Positions 34,405 through 46,339 of a stretch of 64,000 nt of DNA are shown piece by piece (within the stretch, counting starts at the first letter, position 1; each line of letters opens with the position of its first letter). The translations under genes were made by a program, and so were the position numbers. Under the pieces are notes generated by a model. That model was given only the letters and a program-made list of their open reading frames with translations. It was not told the origin of the DNA and did no database searches. Origin of the DNA: Typhlomys cinereus. Taxonomy: Eukaryota > Chordata > Mammalia > Rodentia > Platacanthomyidae. The DNA is taken from assembly GCA_023101885.1 (NCBI GenBank), contig JALPQD010000388.1, forward strand, positions 124,001 to 188,000. Reading direction: 5' to 3'.

Positions 34405-36450
34405 ATAATCCTGTCACTTGTCACTGTCTATTAATCCTCACAAATACAGACATTCTTCTTAAACAGAAAATATAGTTGTTTATTACTGCTGGAACAAGTC
34501 TTGCAATTATAAATCTAATTACTAAGAGAAAAAAAAGCATGAAAATAATGAATAAACATTCCAAATGAAGTTTTCCCACAGTTTATTGTCAGTATACAGT
34601 TGGGCTAATTGTCATAAATATGGATGGGTGTTCCTGACATTGTTTTTTAGATACTGGTAAAAGATTTTACTGAATGATACATACCTAACTCCATGAAAGA
34701 CTTTTCATTTAGTTTATCACAAAGATGTTTCTTGAACTTTAAGATGCAATGATGAAACCTTGACAAATCTGATGACCTCTTCATAAGTTACTAGTCAAAG
34801 AACAATTTTCCGGATAGGAGATCATGGATTAGAATAACATTCATTTCTATCAGTTTCATGGGGGAGAGTTGTGAGGTGGGTATTGTCAGCTTCAACAAAG
34901 CATTTGTCTGCTTTGAAGATGATCTCAGAGTAATGTGATGCTAATGTCAAGGGACATTGTCTTTTACAGGGAAAGTTCTATGACTTTAGAAACCTTTAAG
35001 TAAATTTTATATTATATCATATGGTATGATATCATAATTATAGTATATTAATGAGCTGTAATCCATGTGAGAAATCTATATAGCTTCAAAAAACAAAAGT
35101 TCACATTGGAAGGAATTTTGCTGATGAGTGTAAGCTACTAATGTCTCATTCCATAGGCATTGGACCTACTCCCCCTATCATCACAAAGCGTAAAGAAGAA
35201 ACAAACTGTCTTTTCACCAATTTTTAAGTAACAAAAAGGAGGCTACAAAGAACACAGTGTTTAATAAGATCACATAGTGTCTTGGGCAATTTGAAGGTGG
35301 ATCCCTTTTTCTCTTTCTGACAGCAATCCTCTTCTCCAAAACCACACCCTTCATTCAGACTCTCAACAGACTCACACTCTGCAGAACAAAGGCCTGTTAT
35401 TACAGGGAGACCCATTTCAGAAGATTCTACCTGGCCTTACTTAATTTAGATTTAGATCTTGGGGCAAAGACAGACTCTCCAGTTACTCTTTATGTATTGA
35501 AATCAGTCATCAGCCACTAGTCTATGAACAGACTGAATTCCTCCAAACCTCATCTCTATTCCCCTGCAACACTAAAGAAACAAATGAATAATAGCCAAGA
35601 CAACACATGTCAAAACTACAGCCCAATAAGCTTCAAAAACCTTTAAAAAAAGCCTGATATGTATTTTATAAAGAACTAGAAGCAAGGACTCTGAAGACTC
35701 TATGACAGACACATGTAAATCCAAAGTACTGATTTGATTAGTATCTAAGATATTCTTATGCTAAATTGTCACATGATTACCACAATATATACTGTATCAA
35801 GTAAAAGAAAAAAACATTTTTCAGAGTGATGATTCTTTCTTCGTGTATCATCAAAATATCATCTATTGATTTGTTTTCTCATTTACTTGTTTCATTTAAC
35901 ATAATCATTGATAACCTGTTATGAGCCACAGGTGTTTCTTATTCTAAATGTGCATCCAGGGAAAGTAGTCTCAGAAACATATAAAGGTATCATTTCACAG
36001 TGGCTTTATTCATACCAAGACCTAATGAAGGTAGTTAAAATGCCTTTCTAATTGGAATGTGCAGGCTGATGAAGATATGAAACCAAGTCACTCAGTCATG
36101 CTCTTCCCTGTAGGAAAATCCAAGTTACCCTAGGAGAGAAATGAGTCTTGATTTTCGACATACTTTCTTCACAAACCATGTCTTTCCACAGAAGTTTTAT
36201 TCCATTTATTTCATATTTGTTTTTCCTCAGGAATGGTATAAATGAAGGGATGCATGACCTTTAAATGAACAGCTCAAAAATTACTTATGTCTAAACACAT
36301 TTCTATCCCTCTCATTGTTCTTGTCTTAAAACCCTTAACCTAACACTGTTTTGTCTTCCATTACCACATATTATTTTATGTGATTTTAACTTTACTTATG
36401 TGTAATCTTCTAGTATTTTAAGGCACTGACATCTTGCTTATTATTAAGTC
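34405..36450. other. Unassigned AT-rich sequence
   Basis: No gene is seen. A weak MIR/L2-like phrase occurs at about 35875-35960 (TCATTTAACATAATCATTG followed by ACCTGTTATGAGCCACAG). The rest is unassigned. Confidence 0.4.
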
Positions 36451-36808
36451 TGAATCTCTCAATTTAGGGACTGGAGAGATAGTACAGGGGTCAAGACTGC
36501 CCTATAAGCAGAAGAATGTGAGTTTGATCCCAGATCCCTTGGAATCACTGAGCAGAAATGGCAGCAGACAGCACCTCCAGCTCTGAATGGTGAAGCCTAA
36601 GATATCCCAGAGTGAAGCATAAAGGAGGTAGAAACAAACCAGGATGATTCCAAAAGTCACATTTATGCTTCCACAGAACACATAGTGCCCTCTGACACAC
36701 AGATGCACACTCACACACACACACACAAACAAGCAAGCAAACAAACAAACAAACAAACAAACAAATAAATAAATAAATAGATGGATAAATATGAATCTTT
36801 CAAGTTAA
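36451..36808 (+). mobile_element. B2-like SINE, older subfamily, with (CAAA)n/(AATA)n tail
   Basis: The body is 36468-36791 and starts GGACTGGAGAGATAGTACAG. Imperfect 17-bp flanks of the type TGAATCTCTCAATTTAG lie at 36451-36467 and 36792-36808. It shares CAGGATGATTCCAAAAGTC and GTGCCCTCTGACACAC with the copy at 14556. The tail is an unusual run of CA, CAAA and AATA units (36714-36779). Confidence 0.85.
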
Positions 36809-37315
36809 AAGACTAGAGATAATGCATTTTAGTTGTTGAATTCCAGGAGACTTTCCAGACACACCACCATGCATTTTTTTTACTCATGATGGGAAAAAAT
36901 CAGAACAGTGCACATTCTTCTACACTATGGTGCAGAAGCAAGTACTATATAACCTTTTTTTCTTGAACTCTTTCCAGAAAAGGGGAAAACAGTGTCTCTA
37001 TACTGTAATACCCTTATAAAAATTAAGCACAGACACATTCTTTCTTTTTTTCTTTTTTTTAATTATTTCCTCTCTTACAAACTTAACACATACACTAGTC
37101 CCCTCCCTCCCTCCACCTCCTCCCAAACCCCTGCTCCCCCTTCCCCTCTCCCCTCCCTTCCCATCTCCCAGTGCCTCCCCCCCAATCTCCTGAGCATCCT
37201 TTACTGTGCATGCCAGACTCTCCTCTGGGTCCTCCTTTCCGATGAGGTGCAAGGACCCAGGGGCATTTCTCAGAACACTTTCCTGTGTTTCCCTTAAGCT
37301 TAGGAACACTACTGT

Positions 37316-37756
37316 TGTTGGGCCCTCCCAGGATTTGCCCCAGGGCATGGCCGAGCACATGGGACTAAAGATGGCGCTGAGGGCAAGGGTCTTGGGCGTT
37401 TAACCTGATCGCTTCAAAGAGAGCCCTAATTGGCTTTCAGGTATCTACCTGCCTCCTGTGCTGAGTGACATTGAACTTGACCATTAGCATCTGTAGGATG
37501 TCTTGACCTTGTGACACAATTGAATGCCCGTTTCGCGCCTTGGTGGCCTTTGTCTATAAAAGTTCCTTTTCTCCCCCTATAAAGAGAGATCTGCTTCTGA
37601 CAATCTCCCTGTCCCGTGCTGAGTCTCTGGGGGTAGAGGCGGAGGTGGGGACGACTGGAACCTGCTTTCATCACAGCCAGCAGCTGTGTGTGTGTGAGCG
37701 AGTGAATGAGTGTGTGTGCGAGTGAATGAGTGTGTGTGTGGGAACCGGTTCCCACA
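37316..37756 (+). mobile_element. Solo LTR, ERVK/IAP-like
   Basis: This 441-bp block starts TGTTGGGCCCTCCC and ends GGTTCCCACA, interrupting L1 text that resumes exactly on the far side. The 5 bases ACTGT stand on both sides (37311-37315 and 37757-37761). It is GC-richer than its surroundings, has AAGATGGCGCTGAGG at 37368-37382 and a TATAAAAG box at 37555-37562, and ends with imperfect GTGTGTG/GAATGAG repeats (37686-37742). The TGTTGGG start and the AAGATGGCGC motif recall class II (IAP-like) LTRs, inserted within a young L1 and so recent. Confidence 0.8.
37555..37562 (+). promoter_or_regulatory. TATA box of the ERVK-like solo LTR
   Basis: TATAAAAG lies about 240 bp into the LTR, where the U3/R boundary would be expected. 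Whether it still drives transcription cannot be told from sequence. Confidence 0.6.
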
Positions 37757-37853
37757 ACTGTGACTGTCAGTCCCTAGCCTCCAAGGATCCTAGTGCCTTT
37801 AGTCCATGCTAGACTGTGTGGGGTCAATAATGAAGCACAGACACATTCTTTCT

Positions 37854-39027
37854 AAGATGGACTATACTGCATCTTCTATGCTTCTTGAACAGCCGAGAGA
37901 GAAATATACTATTTCTTACTATATACGGATCCCAACAATATACCTAGATTTCAGTTGAACAACTAGATTACAGCTTTATACCTATAACTCAACTACATAA
38001 CTAAATCTCTTCTGTATCTACATCTCAATATACCTAGAATCTCATGGTAAAACTGGATCCTAATTTAATACCTCCATCTCAGTCATATCAACAGGCATTA
38101 TTGTTATTTCTCAAAAGGTTGCATTTGCAGATTTTCTAATTACCATAACTACCCATATGTATAGAATACATTTTAATTGACACAAAATATTCATACATGT
38201 TATTTTGCTCAATTCTTGCCACTAACTAAGAAAGGTAAAAATACAGACATAATCATTCTCATTTTTGAGAGAACAAAAATCAATCTTGGGGTCAATTCTG
38301 TTGCTAATATTTTGGTAAATACTATACCTAGAAAATTGTGGAAAGCATATTCCTCCTCAAGAAATAAATCCGCAGCATAAGTCATATACACAGAATAATA
38401 TAGGTGCCACACCATTCACTTTTCATGAATGAAAAAATTAAAATTAAAATAAATCATCATTGTTCATGGAGTTTTTAAAAAATAATCAGCTTCATATTGG
38501 GAAAATCAAAAGGCATGTATGGCAAAGATAAAGTTTGAAAGAACAATTTACCAAGGAGTCCATGGAAGAAAAGAAGAGAGCCATTTTTGGCAAAAGTGAT
38601 GCCAAAACACAAAGGCCTAGCAATAGCACAAGACATATGACAATATGCAGTCAGCCTAGTCATGCAGCATATTAAAGACAAGGTTTAGCATATCACTCAG
38701 GCTTCTTCCCACACTATTTTTTTTTTTACCAATAAAGTGTTCGATCTCTGATCAAACTGCATTGGAATCTTAAAAGAAATAGTTTAGTTGCCTCTAAACT
38801 CAATGCTCAGAGGAATTCACTGGGGTCATACCTGATTTTAAGAAACAGATGTGAGCTTACAGTTCACAACCATTATGAGCATAGTAACACTAAGTAAACA
38901 ACTGCAACTGAAACAGAAGTGCATCCATCATGCTGGATTGTCATTCATATTTAATGTCCTTATGATTTTTCTAACAACTTGTCATCTGCACCTTTCTTTT
39001 CATCATTTGGCAATTTGTGTCTCCAAT
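37854..39027. other. Unassigned AT-rich sequence
   Basis: No supported feature is seen. Phrases such as CCTATAACTCAACTAC and CCTAGAATCTCA repeat loosely between 37930 and 38090, perhaps a decayed short tandem array. Confidence 0.4.
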
Positions 39028-39593
39028 CATACCAAATAATTTTTTAATTTATTTTTTCCACTCATACAAATTTGATAGCTACCCCATTCCCCTCCCTCCC
39101 TCCACCCCTCCCTGGATCCCCTTGCTCCCTCCTCCTTTACCCCTTCCTTTCTCCCCTCCCTCCCTTTCTCCCAGTGCCCCTTCTCACCTCCCATTCCTGG
39201 ATCATCCTTTAGTGTGCATGTAAAACTTCCCTCTGGGTCCTTCTCTCTGGTGAGGTGTAAGGACTCAGTGGCATTGCCTAAAGCTCTTTTTTGTATTCCC
39301 CTTTTGGTATAGGAACACTATTGTGGCTGTTAATTCCTTGCTTCTAAGGATCCTAGTGCCTGTGATCCATGCTAGACTTTGGGGGGTCAATGACATGTTT
39401 GTCATTACACAGGTCATGGAAAGTCCTATTATGGTTCCTTCGGCCCTAACATGTGTGGAGTATCTTGCATACTGTTGCTCCTCCCCATCTTTAGGCTCTT
39501 AAAATATTACCGTCCTCTCTTTCCGCAAATTTCCCTGAGCTTTGGGATGGGGAGAAAATTGGCTGGCCTGGTTCTTACATACCAAATAATTTT
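39028..39593 (-). mobile_element. 5'-truncated L1 (3' UTR only)
   Basis: The insertion is 39044-39577, flanked by the perfect 16-bp duplication CATACCAAATAATTTT (39028-39043 and 39578-39593). It contains the antisense G-rich tract (39085-39185) and about 350 bp more of the 3' UTR. Confidence 0.93.
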
Positions 39594-40450
39594 AAAAGAA
39601 GAATAAATCCACATATCGTTGTTTCAAGCTAGGACGGGGTGATGGCAGCACAGATAAATGCAGTCTGAGAAGGAAACATTCACTTTGGTCTGCTTGTCCT
39701 CACATCATGCTGGCATGTTCATCTTCCCTTGTGACTACCGCTGCTCCTGCAATTCTTCAATGACATCAGAACCCATTTTGTTCAACCTTCTAACAGGTAC
39801 CAAAGACCAGTGGCTCTGCAGTAATTCTCCAGAACTTCACCATTGGACTGCAACTGTAGAAGCATTCAGACACATGGACTGAGCAACTGCCAGCAGCCAT
39901 TATAGACTACCTAGAATATATTGTTAAGCCAATCCCTAATACACTCTACTTGACTTTTATTATTTGTGTCCACAAAGAACACAGGAAATTCCTTTTCTCT
40001 TTTCTATTTAAGACTCAATATACTCCATCTGGAAGAATGCTACAGTAATGGAATTTCTGACAGAGAAACATGTGAAAATACTAGACGGACACGCCAAGGT
40101 AGTTATTGGATCCACTCATGTTGGGATGCTCTTGTAATTTATGACTTGTTAACCTCTATGCCAAGGATGCATTTCTTTGTATAACTAAATCACCATGGTA
40201 TAGAGATAGGTCAAGCCTCTCTAGAGGTCCATCTGTCATCTCTTGATGGAAATAATAATGAATCTGTCATGACTCACTTACTCTGCTGTGACAGAGTACA
40301 AACTACAACCCAAGGAGCAAATCCAACTGAGCTGGAGGAGATCCGGTACTTCAGTGTGTATGCTTGTTGCCTCTTCATTATACATAAAATATAATATATA
40401 GAGAGAGTTTAAACTATACATATGTGTATTATTTATAAAAATAGCAAAGA
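39594..40450. other. Unassigned sequence
   Basis: No recognisable gene or repeat is seen. Confidence 0.4.
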
Positions 40451-40456
40451 TGTGCT

Positions 40457-40862
40457 TGTCATAGTTAGGTACAGGTATCCATTTGATGATTGAAAGTTTG
40501 AGCTATGGGCATATTTGTAAAGAATTAGTAGTGAGTTAAGCCCAGAGCGAACCTTCAGGAGACCGTGTAGTGGATGGGAAGGCCCAGTCAATGGTGAGTG
40601 TGATTAGCTCCTGAGCAGGTGAATAACATGGAGGGAGCTGTTTGAGAAAGGAGGCTTCCTTCTGTATACACATGTTGGCCTGGCCAGTAGAGATCCTCCC
40701 TCTCTCAGCTGCTATACAGTTGTGATGGGGCCAGTTCCCTCAGCCCTTCGATGATGTGCATGCTCTCCCGCTAAGCTGGACTAAGAACTGTAACTGGACT
40801 ATCTTAAGAGAATAAACCCCTTGTTCCCTTAAGCAGTTTGATGATGATTTTATCAAACTGGG
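40457..40862 (+). repeat. MT-like MaLR LTR
   Basis: It starts TGTCATAGTTAGGTACAGG and runs collinear with the solo LTR at 27012-27414, including GATGGGGCCAGTTCCC and AATAAACCCCTTGTTCCC. The last 30 or so bases are altered, so the right edge and any target duplication are uncertain. Confidence 0.75.
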
Positions 40863-41009
40863 AGCTTAACTAATAAAAAATCTATTTTTGTTGCATTTCT
40901 AAGAAAATCAAACCAGTAGTTGGGCTAAGTCCTATAAAGTAACCCTCAGGTTACTGTGTAAAATTAAGCAATGATTTTTTAACTGTTATTGCATTAACAG
41001 AGTTGATGT

Positions 41010-41150
41010 GGGAATCACACACGATCCTTGAGAGGTAGTCTATAATACCTGTAAATAGGCAATGCTATTACATCCATTTTGTGAAAGTGGATAATTATAT
41101 TCGATAACAGTCTGTAACTTGCCTCAAATACACAGTCCTCCAACTATGCA
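41010..41150 (+). repeat. MIR fragment
   Basis: CTATTACATCCATTTTGTGAAAG followed by CTGTAACTTGCCTCAAATACACAG matches the MIR core and 3' part in order. It is ancient. Confidence 0.55.
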
Positions 41151-41890
41151 AAAGAAAAAAAAACAAAGTTTGGGCCTTTTTGAAATGAATATTTTCATTT
41201 AAACTGTAAAGTTAATTTACTAAATGAAAATTTGTATATAGTAACAGCTAGCAACTTGAATTTTATTTGATTACAGTTAATTCCAAAATTCATTTGATTT
41301 CTTTATTTACTCAAGACCCTGTGGTAAACACTGAAGGATATAAAGGCATGTGTAAGACATAGCTAAGACTTTAGAGAGCACAGTCTTTCATTAGTATGTA
41401 CTTTCCTGTAAAAAGTAAATATTTCATAAGTGATAAAATGTCAACCTTTCCTTCATCTGACTTTCCTTTATTAGCTTTCTTTCTCTAACTTGCAGCTAAA
41501 TAAAGTGGTTTCTATGGAGGTGAAACTGGCTGAGAGTGAGACTATCTTTTGAACTAATGAGAGATTATGAATTTGGCTATGAGACATTGAAAAAAGCTAA
41601 CTGAGCATCACAATACTGATAGAAGAGCAGATTTGGGAATGGGTTGTGGAAGGCAGCAGGAGATGGCTGGAGATCAGGTAAATGCGGAGAGCAGACCAAG
41701 ACATAAAGCAAGTGACTTACAATGGCAAACTTGGCAATTGGGGTGCAGCAGCACCAATTAAATGGGTGGATGGTTTGGGTAGGAAGGTAGGTGAATTTAA
41801 TGACAGTTGTTGAGTAACTGGAGAGCTAGGCCAGATTCTGAATATGCAAAACACACTCTGAACTAGTACAAGGACCTATAATATAAAGGG
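41150..41890. other. Unassigned sequence
   Basis: A weak old-repeat phrase occurs at 41290-41370 (TTTATTTACTCAAGACCCTGTGGTAAACACTG). Otherwise nothing is recognised. Confidence 0.35.
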
Positions 41891-42240
41891 TGACCAAATG
41901 TCCATTCCAGGGGTGCCCTAGGTACAATAGCTTTGGGGAGGGCGTTGCTTGAGTAGGTGAATACTCATCTTGCCTGCTGGCTATAGAGGTCCCCTCTATT
42001 TATCTGACACTCCTGTGGGCATGGCTCACTGATCTACCCTGTGTCTTCACATCTCACACGCCACATAAGGCACAATAAAGCCAAGTCCTGGCTTGGAACT
42101 CTTCCAAGTGTTCTACTTAAAGAATTTCTCGTCCGTAGAGGGAAAGAAGCGCTGTCTTCCTCTGCTATGCTGCCAGGCCTGACTTGAGCTGACGTCTGCC
42201 TCCAGTATCCTTGGTCGCATCTCAAGATGTCAATCTGAAA
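41890..42240 (+). repeat. Possible unidentified LTR
   Basis: A GC-richer island carries GGGCGTTGCTTGAGTAGG and CACAATAAAGCC (about 42070), followed by a C/T-rich stretch. This is the layout of an LTR with its polyadenylation signal. Ends, partner LTR and target duplication are not seen. Confidence 0.3.
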
Positions 42241-42249
42241 AATAAGGGC

Positions 42250-42955
42250 TTTGAATCCACTAAGTCCTTCTTCAAAATTAATGAAAAGGGGGAAAAACTC
42301 TCTTAGTTAGAAATGGGTTCTGCTCCAAAGCTATCAGAAGAAATGAAGACTGACAGTTTAATTTTGCTAAATACTGAAGAGAAAGAATGTCAGCTGAGAT
42401 GACTGGTAGTCCTGACCTTGGTGACAGTAATAAACTATGCTGGAGAACACCATAGCCATTTAAAAAAAATAATTCCACACTTTTACAAGGAAATCCCTGG
42501 AGTAGTTTTTTGAGTCAGGATTTGAGGATATGTTTTCTTTTCCCTTAATTTCCTCTATATAAACTAATCTAAGCTTATTTATTTACAGATGCATAAAACA
42601 CAATTCCAAACATCTCTTCATTTGGCTCAGTGAGATGCCTTGTCTGTATCCTCAGCTCATACAGTCTCTGAGAATGGTATCTCAGCATTGATATCTATAT
42701 TTAGCAGGTCCAAGTATCCTCTACTCAGATACTTCTCAGTTTAGAGTCCACCAAACACGTCAGGGGTAAAAGGATTGACATTATAGGAAAGCATAAATAT
42801 ATATATATATATATATCACATACTTAACCACACTTGAATGTATGGGTTCCAACTTTGGAATTAATTAATTGCAGAGGAAAAGTTGCTAAACTGAGCAAGC
42901 AGACCAGTAACTCAAAGAAAAAAAATTATTCTCCACATAGTGGGAGGCCAAGTTA
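42250..42955. other. Unassigned sequence with a (TA)n tract
   Basis: Only a TA microsatellite (42797-42815) is distinct. Confidence 0.4.
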
Positions 42956-42961
42956 AATTTA

Positions 42962-43255
42962 AGAACTTCAAGGGCTGGAAAGGTGGCTCAGGTGATAAGT
43001 CTCTGCCTTGCAATAAGAAGGACCTGAGTTCAGTATTCCACATCCCAGATAAAAACACTAGGCAAAAATGGAGGCAGCCTGCTACACTTCTGGTCCTTTC
43101 ATGAACCTGGAAAATCCCAAGCAAATTAAAAAGTTAGTAGCTCAATCCAGGACGATTCCCAAAGCTATTCTTGGGCCTCCATAGGCATGCATAATCAAAT
43201 GATCTCTGTTTATAGACACACATGCAGAAAAAAATAGTAAAATATGGAATTTCAA
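42962..43255 (+). repeat. B2-like SINE, diverged
   Basis: The body is about 42972-43240, starting GGGCTGGAAAGGTGGCTCAGG. Imperfect flanks AGAACTTCAA and GGAATTTCAA are a probable target duplication. It shares CAATCCAGGACGATTCCCAAA with the copy at 14556. Confidence 0.8.
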
Positions 43256-43404
43256 AAAATTCAATCTGTATGCCTGTAGAATAGAATATAAATGATGGAG
43301 CAAGTATTAAACTTTAAACTTTAAAATTGTATCATACTGCAATTTTAGGAAGGGGATTTCAAATTCAGCACAGGAGAGTATACAAGAAGTATGATCTACA
43401 TGAT

Positions 43405-43765
43405 TTTTTTTCACATGTATGTGTGTTTGATATGCATTCATGTGTACTTATATATAGAGGACTTAGAATGAATATGTATCAGTACACATACATGTGCACT
43501 AGTGTGGAGGTCTTGGGTGGATATTGGGTATATTCTTTGTTCACACTCCATCTCATTCATTGAAATAGGGTCTCTTGCTTATTGAGTATGGCTATTCTGG
43601 TTCTCCAGATGTTTGGACAGTCCCTGAATCTGTTTTCCAAACACTGACATTACAGATGAGTCCACCATGCCCAATCAGCATTTACTTATGTTCTTAGAAT
43701 GTGAACTCTGGCCTTCCTGCTTGAAGAGAGAGCACTTTACCTACTCAGTTATCACCTCAGACCAC
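43405..43765 (-). repeat. Old B3/B2-like SINE, minus strand
   Basis: A TG-rich stretch is followed by GTGTGGAGGTCTTGGGTGG, TGAAATAGGGTCTCTTGC, and then GTGAACTCTGGCCTTCCTGC. It finishes with AGAGCACTTTACCTACTCAG. This is the reverse order of a B3-type rodent SINE and is heavily diverged. Confidence 0.55.
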
Positions 43766-43779
43766 TCTGAAGAATATTA

Positions 43780-44270
43780 AAAGGAGGGTTTTAATATTCA
43801 GCACCAGGAGAAGTGAAGGACTGAAAGGGAGAAATTAGGTTCTAATACAATTACAACCAGAAACTCTGAGGATTTCGTCCGGAATCCCTGAGATTACAAT
43901 ACACTTACAAAAGTATTGCAAATATAGATAAGAACTTGAATCTTTTTATTTTCTTACATTTACCTCCAGGGAAGAAGGTGTGATTTGGGTCAGATGTTTC
44001 AGTTCAGACAATGGCAAGATCCAGAAGGTATATGGCAGAAAATCTTGATCTCCATAACTATCACCAGCTAGAAAAATGAGGGCTTCTGCCCATAGTGGGG
44101 GAATCCCTGTTTCCATTGCCGCTTGCATACTGACTCACAAGCCCTCAAGACTCATTTGTTTGGTGAAAGAACTAGAAGCTACTTTTTAGGGATTACAGTG
44201 CTCTCTTCTATTAAATCATATGTAATGAAGACCACCATCCATTTTCAGCATGCAGACAAAGAATGTTCCA
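43780..44270. other. Unassigned sequence
   Basis: No supported feature is seen. Confidence 0.4.
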
Positions 44271-44275
44271 GCCTC

Positions 44276-46337
44276 TGTTGCAGTTCGCCTGCATTGTTGT
44301 TAATGAAATCATGACTGACAGGAGAGCCCACACCATCACCAAGGGCCAAGGGAACTGGGAACTGGCCACACCATATCCACCAAATAGCTGAGAGAGGGAC
44401 ATTCCTTACCAGCATGCTTGGCCAAGTACACAGAAGGATGCCAACTTTTGCAAACAGTGTCTTCCATCTTACACACCTGCCCAAGGACTAGTAGCATCCA
44501 CCATAGGCTGGGCCTTCCTCATCCACTAGACAATCTTCTTCAGGTTTACTTTGGTTTAACTCACTCATTCTCTACAAATGTGCCCAGAGCTCAAACCCCT
44601 TAACCATCAAGTTGACAACTGTAACTCGCATGATACTTAACTCTTTGTCAACTTGATACACACATACGCAACAAAAAAAAAATGTCCCTTTTAAATTATA
44701 TCCTTTAATGCTAGTCCTCACAGGTGTTAAATTTATCTTAAAATACAAATACATTTAACTTTTATTAATTCTAAAAGTTCAAGATTGAAAGTTTTCATAG
44801 TTCAGTTTTAAATGTCAGTCATTAAAAGTTCAGTTATTAAAATGGTGGAACTGAAAGTCTCTTTTTTAAAAATGTCCAAAAAAAATCTCTTAACTATAAG
44901 GTTTCATAGAATCAAATCAAGTTGAGTACTTCCACGCAGAATAAACATTAAAATGGAAGCATTGGATCAGAGCAAGAAAACATCAAATTAAGACTAAAGT
45001 CCAACAAGTGAAGTATTGGATTCTGTAGTCCAATGTCCATGTTCTGTTGCACAATCATGTAGTCACAGGTGGGTCAAACGTTCTGGAAAATCTTCAAAGC
45101 TCAAGTCTGAACAGTCAGTGTTTCTCTGAACCAGGATGAATCTCGCTCCCCATAGCCATCCTTCAGCATACGCTTCATGGTTCTGCCATCTCTAACAACA
45201 CTGTGGGGTTCTCCTCTGCAGCTAAAAATGTTGTTTCTTTACAGGAACTCCAAACTCCTAATCAGCCACTTGATGACAAGCTTCAAACCTCTCTACATGA
45301 ATTGGTTGGTGTATCAAAACCAGTATCATCAAGGTAATGCTGACAAACCCTACAGCAAGCCTGAAATGTAATTTGGTCCACCCAAACCACAGCTGTACCA
45401 ACTTCTGCATGCTGGCACTGGAAAAGACCCTTTCTAAGCAGCCCAAAATGTTGAAGCGGCAAGAAGTGACTTCAGCTAGGGTTTTTGGCTCCTGCTAGAA
45501 TCGACGTTTTCAAACCGTAAGATCTCCATATGATGATATTCATTTCCTCCATCATCCCCATGCAAAGCACTGGGTTTTCATTCGCTGGTGTTAGTTCTCA
45601 GCAGCACCTGCTCTGTTTTCTTCCCTTCCCACATCCAAAGCTTCAAGATTCCCAGCACAGTTCTCTATCAAGCAAACTAGATCACCCTATTTAAATTCAG
45701 TATTGCCAAAGTCCTTGTTCCCTTCATCACAAACTGGGCCTAGACATTCCATCACTATCTTATCATTTCCATTCTCAAAATGGCCCATTGAACTCTACAG
45801 AAGAGTATTCCAATCACACAATCTCAATATCGTCAAACATTTCCATATGCCCTCCCCCCAAAAATCATTAAAAATCCACAAAGTCAACATAGCTGGATCT
45901 ATCAGCAACACCCTACTTTTCTGGTACAAAACTCTGTTGCAGTTTCCCTGCATCATTGCTGATAAAATCAAGGCTAAACAGCTTGAAGAAACAAGGGTTT
46001 TATTCTCTCTGGTTATAATTGCTTGCCCAGCTTGGCAGGAGAGCCCACACCAACACTAAGGGTGGAGGAAAATAATCACACTACAACCACAAATCAGCTG
46101 AGAAAGGGATGATCCTTAATTGCCAGACCATCATGCACGGCCAAGTACACACTGCGATGTCCACTTTCTTCAACAGTTCCCTCTATCTTTTCACCTGTCT
46201 AGAGACTAGTGCCACCCGCATTGGGCTAGGCCTTCCCCATCAGCAGGTTCTCCCTGGGCTTAACTCATTACTGATTGCCTATAAATGTGCCCAGAACTCA
46301 AACCTTCAGTCATCAATTTGATACCTGTAACTATGAT
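44276..46337 (-). mobile_element. Complete MT-like MaLR element, minus strand
   Basis: Two LTRs of the 27012-27414 family lie in the same orientation: 3' LTR about 44276-44650 and 5' LTR about 45935-46337. They flank an interior of about 1.28 kb. Directly inside the 5' LTR, on the minus strand (about 45934-45915), TTTTGTACCAGAAAAGTAGGG resembles the tRNA-Leu primer-binding site seen in the element at 934-2981. No coding frame is conserved. Outer edges are approximate and I see no perfect 5-bp duplication (GCCTC on the left, CTGTC on the right). Confidence 0.75.
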
Positions 46338-46339
46338 GC

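Larger units (their letters stand above)
37025..37853 (-). mobile_element. 5'-truncated L1 carrying a nested solo LTR
   Basis: The insertion is 37046-37832, flanked by a perfect 21-bp duplication (37025-37045 and 37833-37853). Without the LTR at 37316-37756 it is only about 346 bp of L1 3' UTR, including the G-rich tract (minus strand, about 37090-37190) and poly(A). It is the same family as 2988-10030. Confidence 0.93.

Noticed and set aside
45703..46059. 118-codon plus-strand open frame
   Set aside because: It is the antisense of the MaLR element at 44276-46337, crossing from interior to LTR.
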